The notes: a model not told the origin generated them from the sequence alone. DNA of 64,000 nucleotides from Nitrososphaerota archaeon (GCA_028867675.1 JAGWGA010000005.1:1-64000), one strand, 5' to 3'; positions 28,407 through 38,547 are shown, counted from the first letter of the stretch. Numbers and translations are program-made.

Positions 28407-29549
28407 TTGGAATATTTAGTAATGCTGCCTGGACCAACAAATGTTCCAGAAAGAGTAACACGCGCAATGTTTACTCACATGATAAATCACAGAAGTAAAG
28501 ATTTTGTCAAGTTATACGTAGATACCATAGAAAAAAGTCAAAAAATATTTGATACAACAAGCGATGTAGTAGCTCTTAGTGCATCTGGAACCGGAGCAGT
28601 GGAAGCATCTGTTGTAAACATGGTAAAGAAAGGCGACAAGGTAATAATTCCAGTTAACGGTGAATTTAGCAGCCGACTTGCAACAATGTTAGAATGGGCT
28701 GGTGCAAATGTTGTTCGCCTTACAACGCCATTTGGAGAGAATGCAAGTTTTGATAAAGTAAAAGAAGCATTTGACAACAATAAAGACGTTAAAGCATTCT
28801 ACGTTGTTTGGAATGAAACTTCAACTGGAACAATGGTAAATTATCTTGATAGAGTAAAAGATCTTACTGCAAGAAATGATTCATTCTATGTTGTAGATGG
28901 AGTATCAATACTTGGCGGTGAAGAATTTCACATGGATAAATGGGGGGTAGATGTATGTGTCACTGGATCACAAAAAGCATTTGCAGCTCCACCTGGAATC
29001 TCCCCAATTGCAGTTAGTCAAAAAGCAAAAAAACACATGATTGCAAATCCTCCTCCTACATTCTACTTTAACATGGCAAGATACTTCAAGTATTATGAAG
29101 ACACCAAAGAAACACCATTTACTCCTGCTATACCATTACTTTACGCATACAGAGAAGCACTTGATATTATGCTAGAAGAAGGAATGGAAAACAGAATTAA
29201 AAGACATAGAATTTGCTCTGATGCACTTTACAGTGGACTAAGCACGATGGGATTGACACCATTTGCAAAACAAGATGCACGTTCTACAGTTGTAATTGCC
29301 CTAAACTATCTTCAAGGACTTGATGACAAGACATTCAGAGGAACACTCTCTGAAAAATTCCGAGTTTTAGTTGCTGGTGGATTTGGTGAACTAAAAGGCA
29401 AAGTATTTCGAGTTGGATGCATGGGTGAAGTCCACAAATATCATGTAATGAGAACAATCTCAGCAATAGCATCTACACTTGATATGATGGGACACAAGAC
29501 AAATCCAGAAGCACTAAAAGTTGCTGAAGATAAACTAAAGTCATTATAA
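28407..29549 (+). CDS. Class V aminotransferase (serine-glyoxylate/alanine-glyoxylate type)
   Basis: MLPGPTNVPERV; VWNETSTGT; VCVTGSQKAFAAPPGIS (PLP Lys). Confidence 0.9.
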   Translation: MEYLVMLPGPTNVPERVTRAMFTHMINHRSKDFVKLYVDTIEKSQKIFDTTSDVVALSASGTGAVEASVVNMVKKGDKVIIPVNGEFSSRLATMLEWAGANVVRLTTPFGENASFDKVKEAFDNNKDVKAFYVVWNETSTGTMVNYLDRVKDLTARNDSFYVVDGVSILGGEEFHMDKWGVDVCVTGSQKAFAAPPGISPIAVSQKAKKHMIANPPPTFYFNMARYFKYYEDTKETPFTPAIPLLYAYREALDIMLEEGMENRIKRHRICSDALYSGLSTMGLTPFAKQDARSTVVIALNYLQGLDDKTFRGTLSEKFRVLVAGGFGELKGKVFRVGCMGEVHKYHVMRTISAIASTLDMMGHKTNPEALKVAEDKLKSL

Positions 29550-29550
29550 T

Positions 29551-29593
29551 TTCGTGTTAACTTAATATCCTGAACCATTTTGTTCGTGTTAAC
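29551..29593. repeat. Direct repeat ttcgtgttaac, two copies 32 nt apart
   Basis: 29551-29561 and 29583-29593 identical 11-mers. Confidence 0.55.
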
Positions 29594-29724
29594 ACTGGTC
29601 TGAATCATACATAGAAAATAGACATCTATCTTATCTCTTATTGGTTATTATGAAATTACTCAATCTGGGATTTTTTGAAACAAATTAACATGATGACACT
29701 CTTTATTTAGTTCCATTAAGATCC

Positions 29725-30237
29725 GTGATCTCGCTATTGGAAACCTCGAATGAATGTCCTTTCTGTGGAGCAAATTCAATAAAGAAACTTCCCATTTCAG
29801 ACAGAGTAAAGAAGATAGGCGGAGGAGCCTCAGGAGCCGCAGGACCAACCAGTGGCTCTGGTTCTGGTACAATTGAATTAGAGCCAAATCCAGACAAAGA
29901 ACCACACTACAAATGTAATGGTTGTAATAAAAAATACGTTGATGCCTCGCTTGACATTAACATAATCATTAATAATTTCAAATGCCATCCAATTATAGCA
30001 ATGCAAATAGCTCATTATTATAAAAATAAAGTCACACTTACTGACCTTTTGACAGTATATAGAACAGGTATTGTGAGAAAACCAAGTAATTTCTTTTCTC
30101 CCTTGGCCGAGAAAATATCGAAACGCCAACTTTTCATATGTTTTAATTTTAATGGAGTGAGAACAGTTGGAACATTTGTAAAGGAAAAGGAAAGCGATAT
30201 AGAGTACTATAAGATGAAAATGTTGGGGATACCTTGA
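29725..30237 (+). CDS. Zinc-ribbon protein with Gly/Ser/Ala-rich linker
   Basis: CPFCGANS ... GGGASGAAGPTSGSGSG ... YKCNGCNKKY; GTG start. Confidence 0.6.
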   Translation: MISLLETSNECPFCGANSIKKLPISDRVKKIGGGASGAAGPTSGSGSGTIELEPNPDKEPHYKCNGCNKKYVDASLDINIIINNFKCHPIIAMQIAHYYKNKVTLTDLLTVYRTGIVRKPSNFFSPLAEKISKRQLFICFNFNGVRTVGTFVKEKESDIEYYKMKMLGIP

Positions 30238-30836
30238 TGGAAGAAAATTCTTTGGCAGAAAAGGTCTATAATGTTTCAGAAATAGATGCAATGATTAAAA
30301 CACAAACAAAAGATTTCAAATATAGCTTACTAGACGTTATTCTCCTTTTGTTATACGCTGATAAGGATCCCATTAGAGGCAAAATAAGACAGATGAAACA
30401 AATATTTTTAGCATTAAAAGAGGTATTACCCAAAGACTCTACCCAACCAGTTATTTTCAAACGAAAACAATTTGGTCCATATAGTGAAGAAATTGAATAT
30501 GCAATAGATCAACTAGCTTTTTCAAATTATGTTTCAATATTGGGTAGAAAAACTTCAAATGATTTTTCTGTGAAAATAGAAAGAAAAGGAATAGAATACA
30601 TTAAGAATGAATTTGACAATCTACCTAATGATATACAAATTACATTAAAAGAAAAGCGTCATGAATGGGACACATTCACTTCTACTGGAATCATAAATTA
30701 TGTCTATATTCACAATAAGGAATTTCTTGAAAATTCAGTACTGAAGAAACGTCACACATTAGATTGGAGTAATCCTAACCAACTTCCTGAAAAAGTTACA
30801 AAAAAATCTAAATTGGGTGAAGATGATGATAATTGA
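30234..30836 (+). CDS. YwgA/Panacea-like winged-helix protein
   Basis: LLDVILLLLYADKDPIRGKIRQMKQIFLALKEVL...KRKQFGPYSEEIEYAIDQLAFSNYVSI; ATGA overlap with upstream gene. Confidence 0.55.
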   Translation: MMEENSLAEKVYNVSEIDAMIKTQTKDFKYSLLDVILLLLYADKDPIRGKIRQMKQIFLALKEVLPKDSTQPVIFKRKQFGPYSEEIEYAIDQLAFSNYVSILGRKTSNDFSVKIERKGIEYIKNEFDNLPNDIQITLKEKRHEWDTFTSTGIINYVYIHNKEFLENSVLKKRHTLDWSNPNQLPEKVTKKSKLGEDDDN

Positions 30837-31986
30837 GGACATTAAACGTAGATCAGTTGATGACCAAAGCGATCCTACAAGTCCGTATTATTTCAAAACT
30901 AGAATTATTGATATAACCACTGATCGAGGAAGATTTTCTACACCTGGAAGAGTAGTTACGCGTACTGAACTTGTTGCAAGATCCGAATTTGGGATGTCAC
31001 GAGCATTACCAAAAGATCTGAATATTGATTTCAGAATACTAATTGATGATCAAATGAAAGATTTTACCAATGATAATAAATCTGTTAAAACATTAATTCA
31101 AAAAACAAAACAATTCAATGACATAACGAGAAAATCTATCTTTTCCATGTCTGTTTTTCAACCAGCTGAGAACGTTCTAACTTCAATGACTACTGAAACA
31201 AAAATAAAATTTGCTGATCTACAAGCTGATTTTCTTCAAAAAAGATTAGGTACGAATTTAATCACATACCCATATCTTGGATTACCTTATTCAGAATACG
31301 TGGATTTCATCAATGCACGATATCAAAGAAATGAGAATTTCTCAACTGTTTTTGTACTTGATATGAACATGGAGCCTACAACATTTTCTAAAATAATTGA
31401 ACATCTAGTTAAGAAAGGTCCAACAATAATACCTCTAATTTATAGAGATTGGCAAGATACTCCACTACAACATAATGTGATAAGTTCATATTTTAATCAT
31501 AATCAAGTGGCATTTTTTGCATGTCAAGTACCTAGAGAAGAACCAGGAAGTCATACAAGTAATCTACACTCTGTAGCTTTTGGAGGAGGTTTTGATCTGG
31601 TTTCACTGGAGCAACGACGTGGTTTTGGTAAAAATACAAAACTTGATCTGACAAAAATCAGATTTTTCTCACCTAAGACCTTGAGTCTTGATATTCTAGA
31701 AAATGTAATCAGCGATCCTGACAGAAACCTCTATAGTGAGTTTAATTTTGCACCTCACAATTTCAATGATTTTGTTTATCTACGTAAGATAATTGATGGT
31801 TATGTAGGTGCAAGAGTACATCCACAAAAATACCAAATCCTATACTATCTGACTAGATTGCATGAAGCCTTAACCAGTCCTCCAATCTTTGAAATGTCAC
31901 AAGATCTAATAATTAAAAAAGAAATTTCTCAATTTATTACTCAAACCAGCCTCAAAAATGTGCCATTGATAAGGAATAGACATTAG
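30817..31986 (+). CDS. Hypothetical protein (389 aa), third gene of accessory operon
   Basis: 20-nt overlap with upstream gene; no confident motif (faint Beta-family-protein resemblance only). Confidence 0.6.
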   Translation: MKMMIIEDIKRRSVDDQSDPTSPYYFKTRIIDITTDRGRFSTPGRVVTRTELVARSEFGMSRALPKDLNIDFRILIDDQMKDFTNDNKSVKTLIQKTKQFNDITRKSIFSMSVFQPAENVLTSMTTETKIKFADLQADFLQKRLGTNLITYPYLGLPYSEYVDFINARYQRNENFSTVFVLDMNMEPTTFSKIIEHLVKKGPTIIPLIYRDWQDTPLQHNVISSYFNHNQVAFFACQVPREEPGSHTSNLHSVAFGGGFDLVSLEQRRGFGKNTKLDLTKIRFFSPKTLSLDILENVISDPDRNLYSEFNFAPHNFNDFVYLRKIIDGYVGARVHPQKYQILYYLTRLHEALTSPPIFEMSQDLIIKKEISQFITQTSLKNVPLIRNRH

Positions 31987-32123
31987 TGTATAATCTTTAA
32001 ACAATTCTGAGTCGTTATCTTCAAAGATATATAATGAATTTTTTAGAAAATTGAATTTTTCATATTCCGCGTTGGTGCTCCCGTAAAGTTCTAGTCTTTG
32101 ATAGACTGAATACTTTTGGTATC

Positions 32124-33641
32124 ATGTCATCAAAATTACGAATTATAGCATTTTCTGATTATAGGGTTCAGGATATAGATCTACTAATGGATTTTCTTCA
32201 AAAGATGGAAGAAAAACCGGATTTGATACTCTATGCTGGTGATGATATAGATAGATTCGTTGAGCACAAGATGGTATTTTCAAGTAAAGATCCTAGGATA
32301 ATGAAACGTGGAAAAATGATACGGAACCGCTTTGAAGAAATTGCTACATTATCAAAACTCGGTCTGTGTGCAGTAATAGGAAACGATGACTTTCCAACAG
32401 TACGAGAATACATTCAAGGAAAAAATGTTCATAGTGTTCAGAAAGATCCTTTTGTTTTTGGTGATTATGTTGTGATAGGAATAGAAGGTGCAATAGATGA
32501 TCCAAAAGATAAGAGTATAGGAATAGGCTTTACACTTTACAGCGAATCTACTCTTAAAAAACATCTTGCAAATATGAAAAAGAAAATCAAGAATAAAAAA
32601 ATGATAATTCTTTCTCACTCTCCCCCTCGAAATACATTAGATCTAGCTTATAGATTTGGAATTAGAAATATTGGTTCCAAAGCATTGAAAGAGTTTATAG
32701 AAAAAAATCAAAACGATATTCCTCTAGTTGTTTGTGGTCATGTCCATTTACAGGGTGGCAAAAATACAACTATTGGAAAAACTTCCATTGTAAATGCTGC
32801 TTCACATGACAATTTAGGAGAGCCTGGCAGAATTGCAATCATAGACATTAGTGAAAATAATATCAAAATAGGTTGGCATGAAATGTACGGAATAGAAGGA
32901 ATCTTTGGAATAGGACCTGTAACATATCAAAAATTCAAGGAAGCAGGAATAATGACAGTAGATAAGCTTCATGGTGTTAGTGTGGAAGAGTTATGCAAAT
33001 ATATCAAATGTAATCCAAACGTTGCCAGCAAATTTCTAATAAGAGCTAAAGCATCTTATGAAAAGAAAATAATTATTCTTGAAAGAATGATATCCATTGA
33101 GGATGATTCAGCTTTTCTTGATATTGAAACTGACTTGGCACAGAAGCTAGTTTGGTTGATTGGCATTTATTTTAGAAAAACTAATGAATTTGTTCAACTT
33201 GTTGCTCATGAACCTTCTCAGGAAAAATCTATGCTCAAAGAATTCCTCAATAAAATGAGAGGATTCAAAGGAAAAATCTATACATTTTCAGGAACCAGAT
33301 TCGATGAGAGGGTAATAAAAAATAGGCTCGGTTATCATAAAATGGATTCTACCAATCTCTCTGAGTTTGTAGATCTAGCTGGGTACATACAGCGATCTTT
33401 TGCATTCCCTCTGAAATCTTATGGTCTGAAGTCAATTGCAAGCTATTTTGGTTATAATTATAGGCATCAAGATCTTAGCGGAATGACAGTTGCATTAGAA
33501 TATCTCCATAACTATCAAAAAACTAAAGATAAAAAACTCATGAAGAAGCTTTTGGAATACAACGAAGATGATATCTATTCATTACCTTGGATAATGGAAA
33601 AGCTTTCTTTAATGATTAAAGATAAGTTCCACCCAGTTTAA
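32124..33641 (+). CDS. Fusion of metallophosphoesterase, helix-hairpin-helix and RNaseH-like (YprB/DEDD exonuclease-type) domains
   Basis: LRIIAFSDYRVQD, LYAGDDID, VIGNDD, ILSHSPPR, VVCGHVHLQGG; IFGIGPVTYQKFKEAGIMTVDKL; FLDIETD, SGTRFDERVI, LLEYNEDDIYSL. Confidence 0.75.
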   Translation: MSSKLRIIAFSDYRVQDIDLLMDFLQKMEEKPDLILYAGDDIDRFVEHKMVFSSKDPRIMKRGKMIRNRFEEIATLSKLGLCAVIGNDDFPTVREYIQGKNVHSVQKDPFVFGDYVVIGIEGAIDDPKDKSIGIGFTLYSESTLKKHLANMKKKIKNKKMIILSHSPPRNTLDLAYRFGIRNIGSKALKEFIEKNQNDIPLVVCGHVHLQGGKNTTIGKTSIVNAASHDNLGEPGRIAIIDISENNIKIGWHEMYGIEGIFGIGPVTYQKFKEAGIMTVDKLHGVSVEELCKYIKCNPNVASKFLIRAKASYEKKIIILERMISIEDDSAFLDIETDLAQKLVWLIGIYFRKTNEFVQLVAHEPSQEKSMLKEFLNKMRGFKGKIYTFSGTRFDERVIKNRLGYHKMDSTNLSEFVDLAGYIQRSFAFPLKSYGLKSIASYFGYNYRHQDLSGMTVALEYLHNYQKTKDKKLMKKLLEYNEDDIYSLPWIMEKLSLMIKDKFHPV

Positions 33642-33653
33642 GATAATAAAACT

Positions 33654-34994
33654 ATGGAATTTTCTATTACAGATTCAATTATGAAAATAATTGAAAGTTA
33701 TGATTATCGATCAGCCAAGTTTCGATTAATACTAGTCAAACAAGGAAATTTTTGGAAGATTTTGATTTCTCGAGTAATATTGGATATCTCCACACCTCAA
33801 GAAAATACAACTTTGATGAAAGAAGAAAATTTTGCAATAGAAGATATTTACATTTCAATTGAGGATTTCAAAAATTTTCTCTATTATCTTGATACTGTGT
33901 ACATTGGAAAAATTTCACCAGACGGAAAAGCCGAAATCAATGATAATGTAGTTTTTAAGCTGGGTTCATACAAATTGTGTTTTGTAGGAAATTATCCTGG
34001 AAAAGAAATACTTTTCCAAGGTAGAAAGAAGGCAAAAGAGCATTATGGAATAGATGCCCCATTCTATTCAGTAGATTATGCTATTCATTCATCAATATCG
34101 GCAGGATCTTATCCACAACTAGATTTGACAGGGGCCAAAATTCCCCTTCGCAATGCTAGCGAAGCCATCAACTATTTTTGGGGAACTAAATACGAACAAC
34201 ACAGTATCAATAATTACTGTAGCATCTACATGCCTACTTTTGAGGCTAGTATCAATTCAGTCACTTTTAAGGAAAACACATTGGATCTGAAAATTGATTT
34301 TGATGAAAAAAGAGTAAAACTAGATGATCTTTCAGTTGGAATCATAGCTGAAAACAAATCTCAAGAATTTAGACAGAAATTTCCTATTGATAAAAAACAA
34401 ATCAATGTTGATTTCAAATTTATTCCAGATCAAGTTTCAATATTTCTTTATTACAAATCAAAGAAACTAGATGAACTAAATCATTATGATTACAAACCGG
34501 AAAACACACCTCGAATTTCAAAACGATTTTCATATGGAAATGAATCTATATTGGAACCATCTTTTGTACAAGGTACAGTAGAAGAATTACTTGATCAAGA
34601 TCTTGTAGCAAAACTACCATCTCAAATGCAAAAATTACTTTTAGAGTCTGAACATGCTTTTAATGAAGGATTACACAGAGCAGCTGTTCTACTATTCAGA
34701 AGTGCTATAGAGGAAGGAATAACAATTTTACTAAAACAAATTGGAAAAGAGAATGAAATGTATCCTGATAAATTTGAAGTAGGATTAGGAAGAAAAATTA
34801 AATTAATTACAGATTACATCCCTTCATTAAATCAGGTAAGGAGCGAGCTTAATGATGTAAAATGGTTTGGAGACAAAGCTTCTCATGAAGCAAATATGGC
34901 AATTAATGAATCTGATGTTACTACTAACTTAGAACCAAAACTACGATTAATACTCACAAAGTTTGTTGAGGAAATCAAGATTACGAAATCATGA
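33654..34994 (+). CDS. Hypothetical protein with C-terminal DUF4145-like domain
   Basis: SEHAFNEGLHRAAVLLFRSAIEEGITILLKQIGKE...KLITDYIPSLNQVRSELNDVKWFGDKASHE; 12 nt after the upstream nuclease gene. Confidence 0.6.
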   Translation: MEFSITDSIMKIIESYDYRSAKFRLILVKQGNFWKILISRVILDISTPQENTTLMKEENFAIEDIYISIEDFKNFLYYLDTVYIGKISPDGKAEINDNVVFKLGSYKLCFVGNYPGKEILFQGRKKAKEHYGIDAPFYSVDYAIHSSISAGSYPQLDLTGAKIPLRNASEAINYFWGTKYEQHSINNYCSIYMPTFEASINSVTFKENTLDLKIDFDEKRVKLDDLSVGIIAENKSQEFRQKFPIDKKQINVDFKFIPDQVSIFLYYKSKKLDELNHYDYKPENTPRISKRFSYGNESILEPSFVQGTVEELLDQDLVAKLPSQMQKLLLESEHAFNEGLHRAAVLLFRSAIEEGITILLKQIGKENEMYPDKFEVGLGRKIKLITDYIPSLNQVRSELNDVKWFGDKASHEANMAINESDVTTNLEPKLRLILTKFVEEIKITKS

Positions 34995-35009
34995 TTGAAA
35001 GTAAATTAT

Positions 35010-35086
35010 AAAAGATATATTATTCATTTTTCCAGAAATCTAGATTTTTTATATTGAACTGATGACTCTATTAGCAAAATGAAAAG
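35010..35086. repeat. Non-coding repeat copy A
   Basis: aaaagatatattattcatttttccagaaat...atattgaactgatgactctattagcaaaatgaaaa, alignable to 38548-38622. Confidence 0.55.
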
Positions 35087-35118
35087 TAGGTGGAAATCTG
35101 CGTGAGAAAATCATAGTT

Positions 35119-38100
35119 CTAAATTATTTGCTTTAATCGTGGAATCAAAATAATTGAGAATGTAGCAATCATCAAGGTGAGTATGGATAATGGAAATTCT
35201 GGTACTACTGGAATCACTTTTGACATGTTCACAATCGTTATACTATGAGTAGAAAAGTGCGGAACTAGAACTAGAACTTGTACCCCACTTTGAGTAACCA
35301 CTATGGCAAAACTTGGATTGTCTGTGGATTTAGCATGAAGTATTGCATCCATGGTGGGTGTTGGTTGTATGAATTTTCCATCATATTTTATCGCAAGATC
35401 CTTTAGATTTGATATGTTTGTACTGGCTGGAAGATTAAACATGATGACCTTGGGAGCTGTTTGACTTGGTGCACTTACGTTCACATTTAACGAATCGGTA
35501 GTACTACTGGTTGTCTGAACTGAAACTGTATTGTCAATTGTTGTAGTTGTAGGTTGGCTTGCTCCGACATTTACTTCAGCCGCTATTGTTTGACTGGTTT
35601 TTGCTTGATTGATATTTTGAATATCCTGTGGGGTTGGAGTAATAACTGTCGTAGATTGTGTTGCAGTATTTGTAACATTGTTTGCAGATGAAGTTACATT
35701 ACTTGCATTAAAGTAAAATGCTGTTAGAGTTTTGATAGTTGAGTTGTATTGTGCCATTATTGTATATGTTCCACTTGTCTGCCATAATGGGCCTGTAGCT
35801 AGTAGTTTAGTGGTAACACTGCCATCTGGTGCTGGTGCTAATAATGCAATGTCAACAGGATTCTGAAAACTGTTCAAGACTCTAATTGTAATAGCTTGAT
35901 GTGGAATATTCGAACTTAATTTACCATATACTATTATTGTATTACCCTGACTATACGATGATTTATCTGTAGAAAGTGTAATGCCGGTATTGGATATTGT
36001 TGGTACTGAGACAGTGTTGTTTGTAGATGGCGTTGTGGCATTTTGTGCAGGTTGTGTAGACGGTTGAATTGTTATAGTAACAGGTGAAGAAGTACTCGAA
36101 CCTTGATCTGTCACTGTAAGTGTAAATGTCAAAATCATTCCCAGAGATGTTGAGGGGGCAACAAATGTAGGATTAGAAACAGTCTTGCTAGAAAGTGTAA
36201 CAGGTATTCCTCCAATTTGCGTCCAAGAATATTTCAAATAGCTACTTATTGGTTGAAGTGTTCCATCGGCAGGAGTCCATAGTCTTTGTGCATCATTATA
36301 GTATGGATCTACACTTTCACTCCCATCTAGTGTAACTGTATCGTTTCCTTTGACTGTTTGATCTGGTCCAGTTTTAGCAGTAGGAGTAAAATCAACTGAT
36401 TGAACATTAATAGTTGCATTTACCGTTGGACCAAATCCTAATCCAGGGTTGAATTGATACGAGAATTGATCCGTACCTGTGTAGAACGTATTTGGTGTGT
36501 AAGTACCATTACCAGTATTAGGATTAATTACAATTTTTCCATGTGAGGGATTTGTTGTAATAGAATAGACAATCGGAGTTGCTCCCTTGCATCCAAGATT
36601 TATCTGAGCTGGATAATTTTCTTTTGTTGTAGTAGAGCCTCCGCAATTGTAATTGGCTGCCCCCGATCCTTGAAGAGTTATAGGAAATACGACTCCGTAA
36701 TTCGCACCATTGACGTTGAGTGTGTATGAAAACTGATCATTTCCAGAATAGAACGCGTTTGGAATATAGGTTGCAGTATTATTAGAATTGATTACAATTT
36801 TTCCATGTAATGGATTTGTTGTAATAGAATAGATAACAGGTGCCAAGGACTGAAGAGGTGCACAGCCAAGCGGTATATTGACTGGTGTATTTTGTACAAA
36901 ATTAATAGCTGCAATACTGCAATAATTAATATCGAATCCTAAACCATTGATGGGGTAGTTTAGGTCATTGTATCTAATAGTAGCAGACTGACTCCGAATG
37001 TAAGAATTAACTGTAATAACATTTGACTTGTTTCCACCATCCCAGTTACCTAATATGCCAGTATTTGTACCACCTTTTTCAATAAACGTAAGTGGTGCAG
37101 TACTGCTTCCAAGAGTACCTGTAGTAATTGTGAATGGATCACCCCTTGTCGGAGTAGCAGATTGTATTCCATTGGATTGGAAATCAAGAATTCTTACACC
37201 TTGTTGATTTGGATTGATTGTTAACTTGCCATCGTGGTTAAACATAAGAGATGTTAGATTTCCGATTAGGTTCTGCATGCCTGTAGTACCATCTGCGTCA
37301 GATACCCCACTATTTGTAAATGCTTGATAGTACAGCTGTGGATTTGCAGGATTGGTACTCCACGTCCAAGAGTCTACATCAGTTGGATCAATGTTAAGAC
37401 TAGGATCATTTATTGAAATGTATACTGGCCAGTTTTGGTAATAAGATTGATGATCTGCAGTAACTGTAATTTGATTATATGGAATCCTGTCAAATGTAAG
37501 ATCAACTTCTTCTTCAGGACCAGATAAACCAATTTTGTTATACTGAATTTGTACCATTGTTGGAATTGCAGAGAAATCAAATAGTTGAATTATTGGCCAT
37601 GCATTTTGATTTAATCCAATTTGACCTAGTTTTCCACCAGATATTCCAGTCATAGGATTGAGGGAAGGCGCTTTTCTAACTACGTGATTTAGGACAGAGC
37701 TTCCAGAAATGCTTTTGATTGATCCATCAACTTGACCAGTACAAGTAGATGAAATAATTGCATTTGGAGAAGATGAACCGTCTGTTGCACCAGGAGCACT
37801 ACTGGGTATTGCAACACCTTTTGTATTAGAAAAGTCGATACCAGTTGCAGTTATTGCAGATGTTGAAGAACAAAACATGCCAAAATCCAAGCCTTTTCCA
37901 GAACCTCTGGGTTGAGTAGAATCAGCAATTTGAGCTTGCTTACTGTCTGCAAAAAATGCATACCAATAACCATCTACACCCTGTGCCATTCTCAATGGTT
38001 TTCCGTTTATCGTAACTTGTGGTTCTGTTATAACTTGATTTGTACTCTGAATATCAGCATCTTTTATTGCCACTTCAATTACCCTCGGACCAGAAAAATA

Positions 38101-38244
38101 GTCATTCGCATCATACGGGTTATTTTGAGCAGAGACAAAAAGATCCCCATGATATGGAGCAGTGGCGTGAACAGGTTGTGTTTGGAAACCCAGAACAAAA
38201 CTTGAGAATAGCACTAAGACAAGAATCGGAGATATTCTCTTCAT
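35119..38244 (-). CDS. Large (1041 aa) secreted surface protein with tandem Big_9/cadherin-like and PKD-like domains and PEF-type C-terminal anchor
   Basis: Signal peptide; tandem VIYSITTNP.HGKIVIN.N.....Y.PN.FY.G.DQFSY; K319/PKD-like TAKTGPDQTVKGNDTVTLDGSESVDP; C-terminal VVPEFPLSILTLMIATFSIILIPRLKQ. Confidence 0.8.
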   Translation of the reverse strand: MKRISPILVLVLFSSFVLGFQTQPVHATAPYHGDLFVSAQNNPYDANDYFSGPRVIEVAIKDADIQSTNQVITEPQVTINGKPLRMAQGVDGYWYAFFADSKQAQIADSTQPRGSGKGLDFGMFCSSTSAITATGIDFSNTKGVAIPSSAPGATDGSSSPNAIISSTCTGQVDGSIKSISGSSVLNHVVRKAPSLNPMTGISGGKLGQIGLNQNAWPIIQLFDFSAIPTMVQIQYNKIGLSGPEEEVDLTFDRIPYNQITVTADHQSYYQNWPVYISINDPSLNIDPTDVDSWTWSTNPANPQLYYQAFTNSGVSDADGTTGMQNLIGNLTSLMFNHDGKLTINPNQQGVRILDFQSNGIQSATPTRGDPFTITTGTLGSSTAPLTFIEKGGTNTGILGNWDGGNKSNVITVNSYIRSQSATIRYNDLNYPINGLGFDINYCSIAAINFVQNTPVNIPLGCAPLQSLAPVIYSITTNPLHGKIVINSNNTATYIPNAFYSGNDQFSYTLNVNGANYGVVFPITLQGSGAANYNCGGSTTTKENYPAQINLGCKGATPIVYSITTNPSHGKIVINPNTGNGTYTPNTFYTGTDQFSYQFNPGLGFGPTVNATINVQSVDFTPTAKTGPDQTVKGNDTVTLDGSESVDPYYNDAQRLWTPADGTLQPISSYLKYSWTQIGGIPVTLSSKTVSNPTFVAPSTSLGMILTFTLTVTDQGSSTSSPVTITIQPSTQPAQNATTPSTNNTVSVPTISNTGITLSTDKSSYSQGNTIIVYGKLSSNIPHQAITIRVLNSFQNPVDIALLAPAPDGSVTTKLLATGPLWQTSGTYTIMAQYNSTIKTLTAFYFNASNVTSSANNVTNTATQSTTVITPTPQDIQNINQAKTSQTIAAEVNVGASQPTTTTIDNTVSVQTTSSTTDSLNVNVSAPSQTAPKVIMFNLPASTNISNLKDLAIKYDGKFIQPTPTMDAILHAKSTDNPSFAIVVTQSGVQVLVLVPHFSTHSITIVNMSKVIPVVPEFPLSILTLMIATFSIILIPRLKQII

Positions 38245-38330
38245 ATTCGTGATGTATTTGTTATGGTAAAATACTTAAGGTGGATCTTAGGATACATGAT
38301 TATGATATATCATAATGGTATCTACTAACT

Positions 38331-38537
38331 ATGTCTCCCAAATTTGACGAAATCGACAAAAAGATCCTGAAATACATAGAGAAAAGCGACTGGCCGGTGA
38401 CTACTGAAATGGTTGGTAAAGGAGCTGGTGTAAGCTGGAATACAGCCCAGATCCATCTTTACAAGTTACAATCTGAAGGAAAGATCAAAGGAAAGAGAGT
38501 TGGGCGACAGAATCAATGGATGCGAATAAAATCTTAA
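38331..38537 (+). CDS. Small winged-helix DNA-binding protein
   Basis: EIDKKILKYIEKSDWPVTTEMVGKGAGVSWNTAQIHLYKLQSEGKIKGKRVGRQNQW. Confidence 0.75.
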   Translation: MSPKFDEIDKKILKYIEKSDWPVTTEMVGKGAGVSWNTAQIHLYKLQSEGKIKGKRVGRQNQWMRIKS

Positions 38538-38547
38538 ACAAGTTTCT

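Noticed and set aside
30817-31986. Assignment of the 389-aa protein to the Beta-family or TGT-like folds
   Set aside because: Only vague beta/alpha periodicity; no diagnostic motif, so left as hypothetical.
32060-32120. GC-richer segment gcgttggtgctcccgtaaag upstream of the nuclease fusion, considered as a tRNA remnant or ncRNA
   Set aside because: No cloverleaf or match to tRNA consensus could be built by eye.
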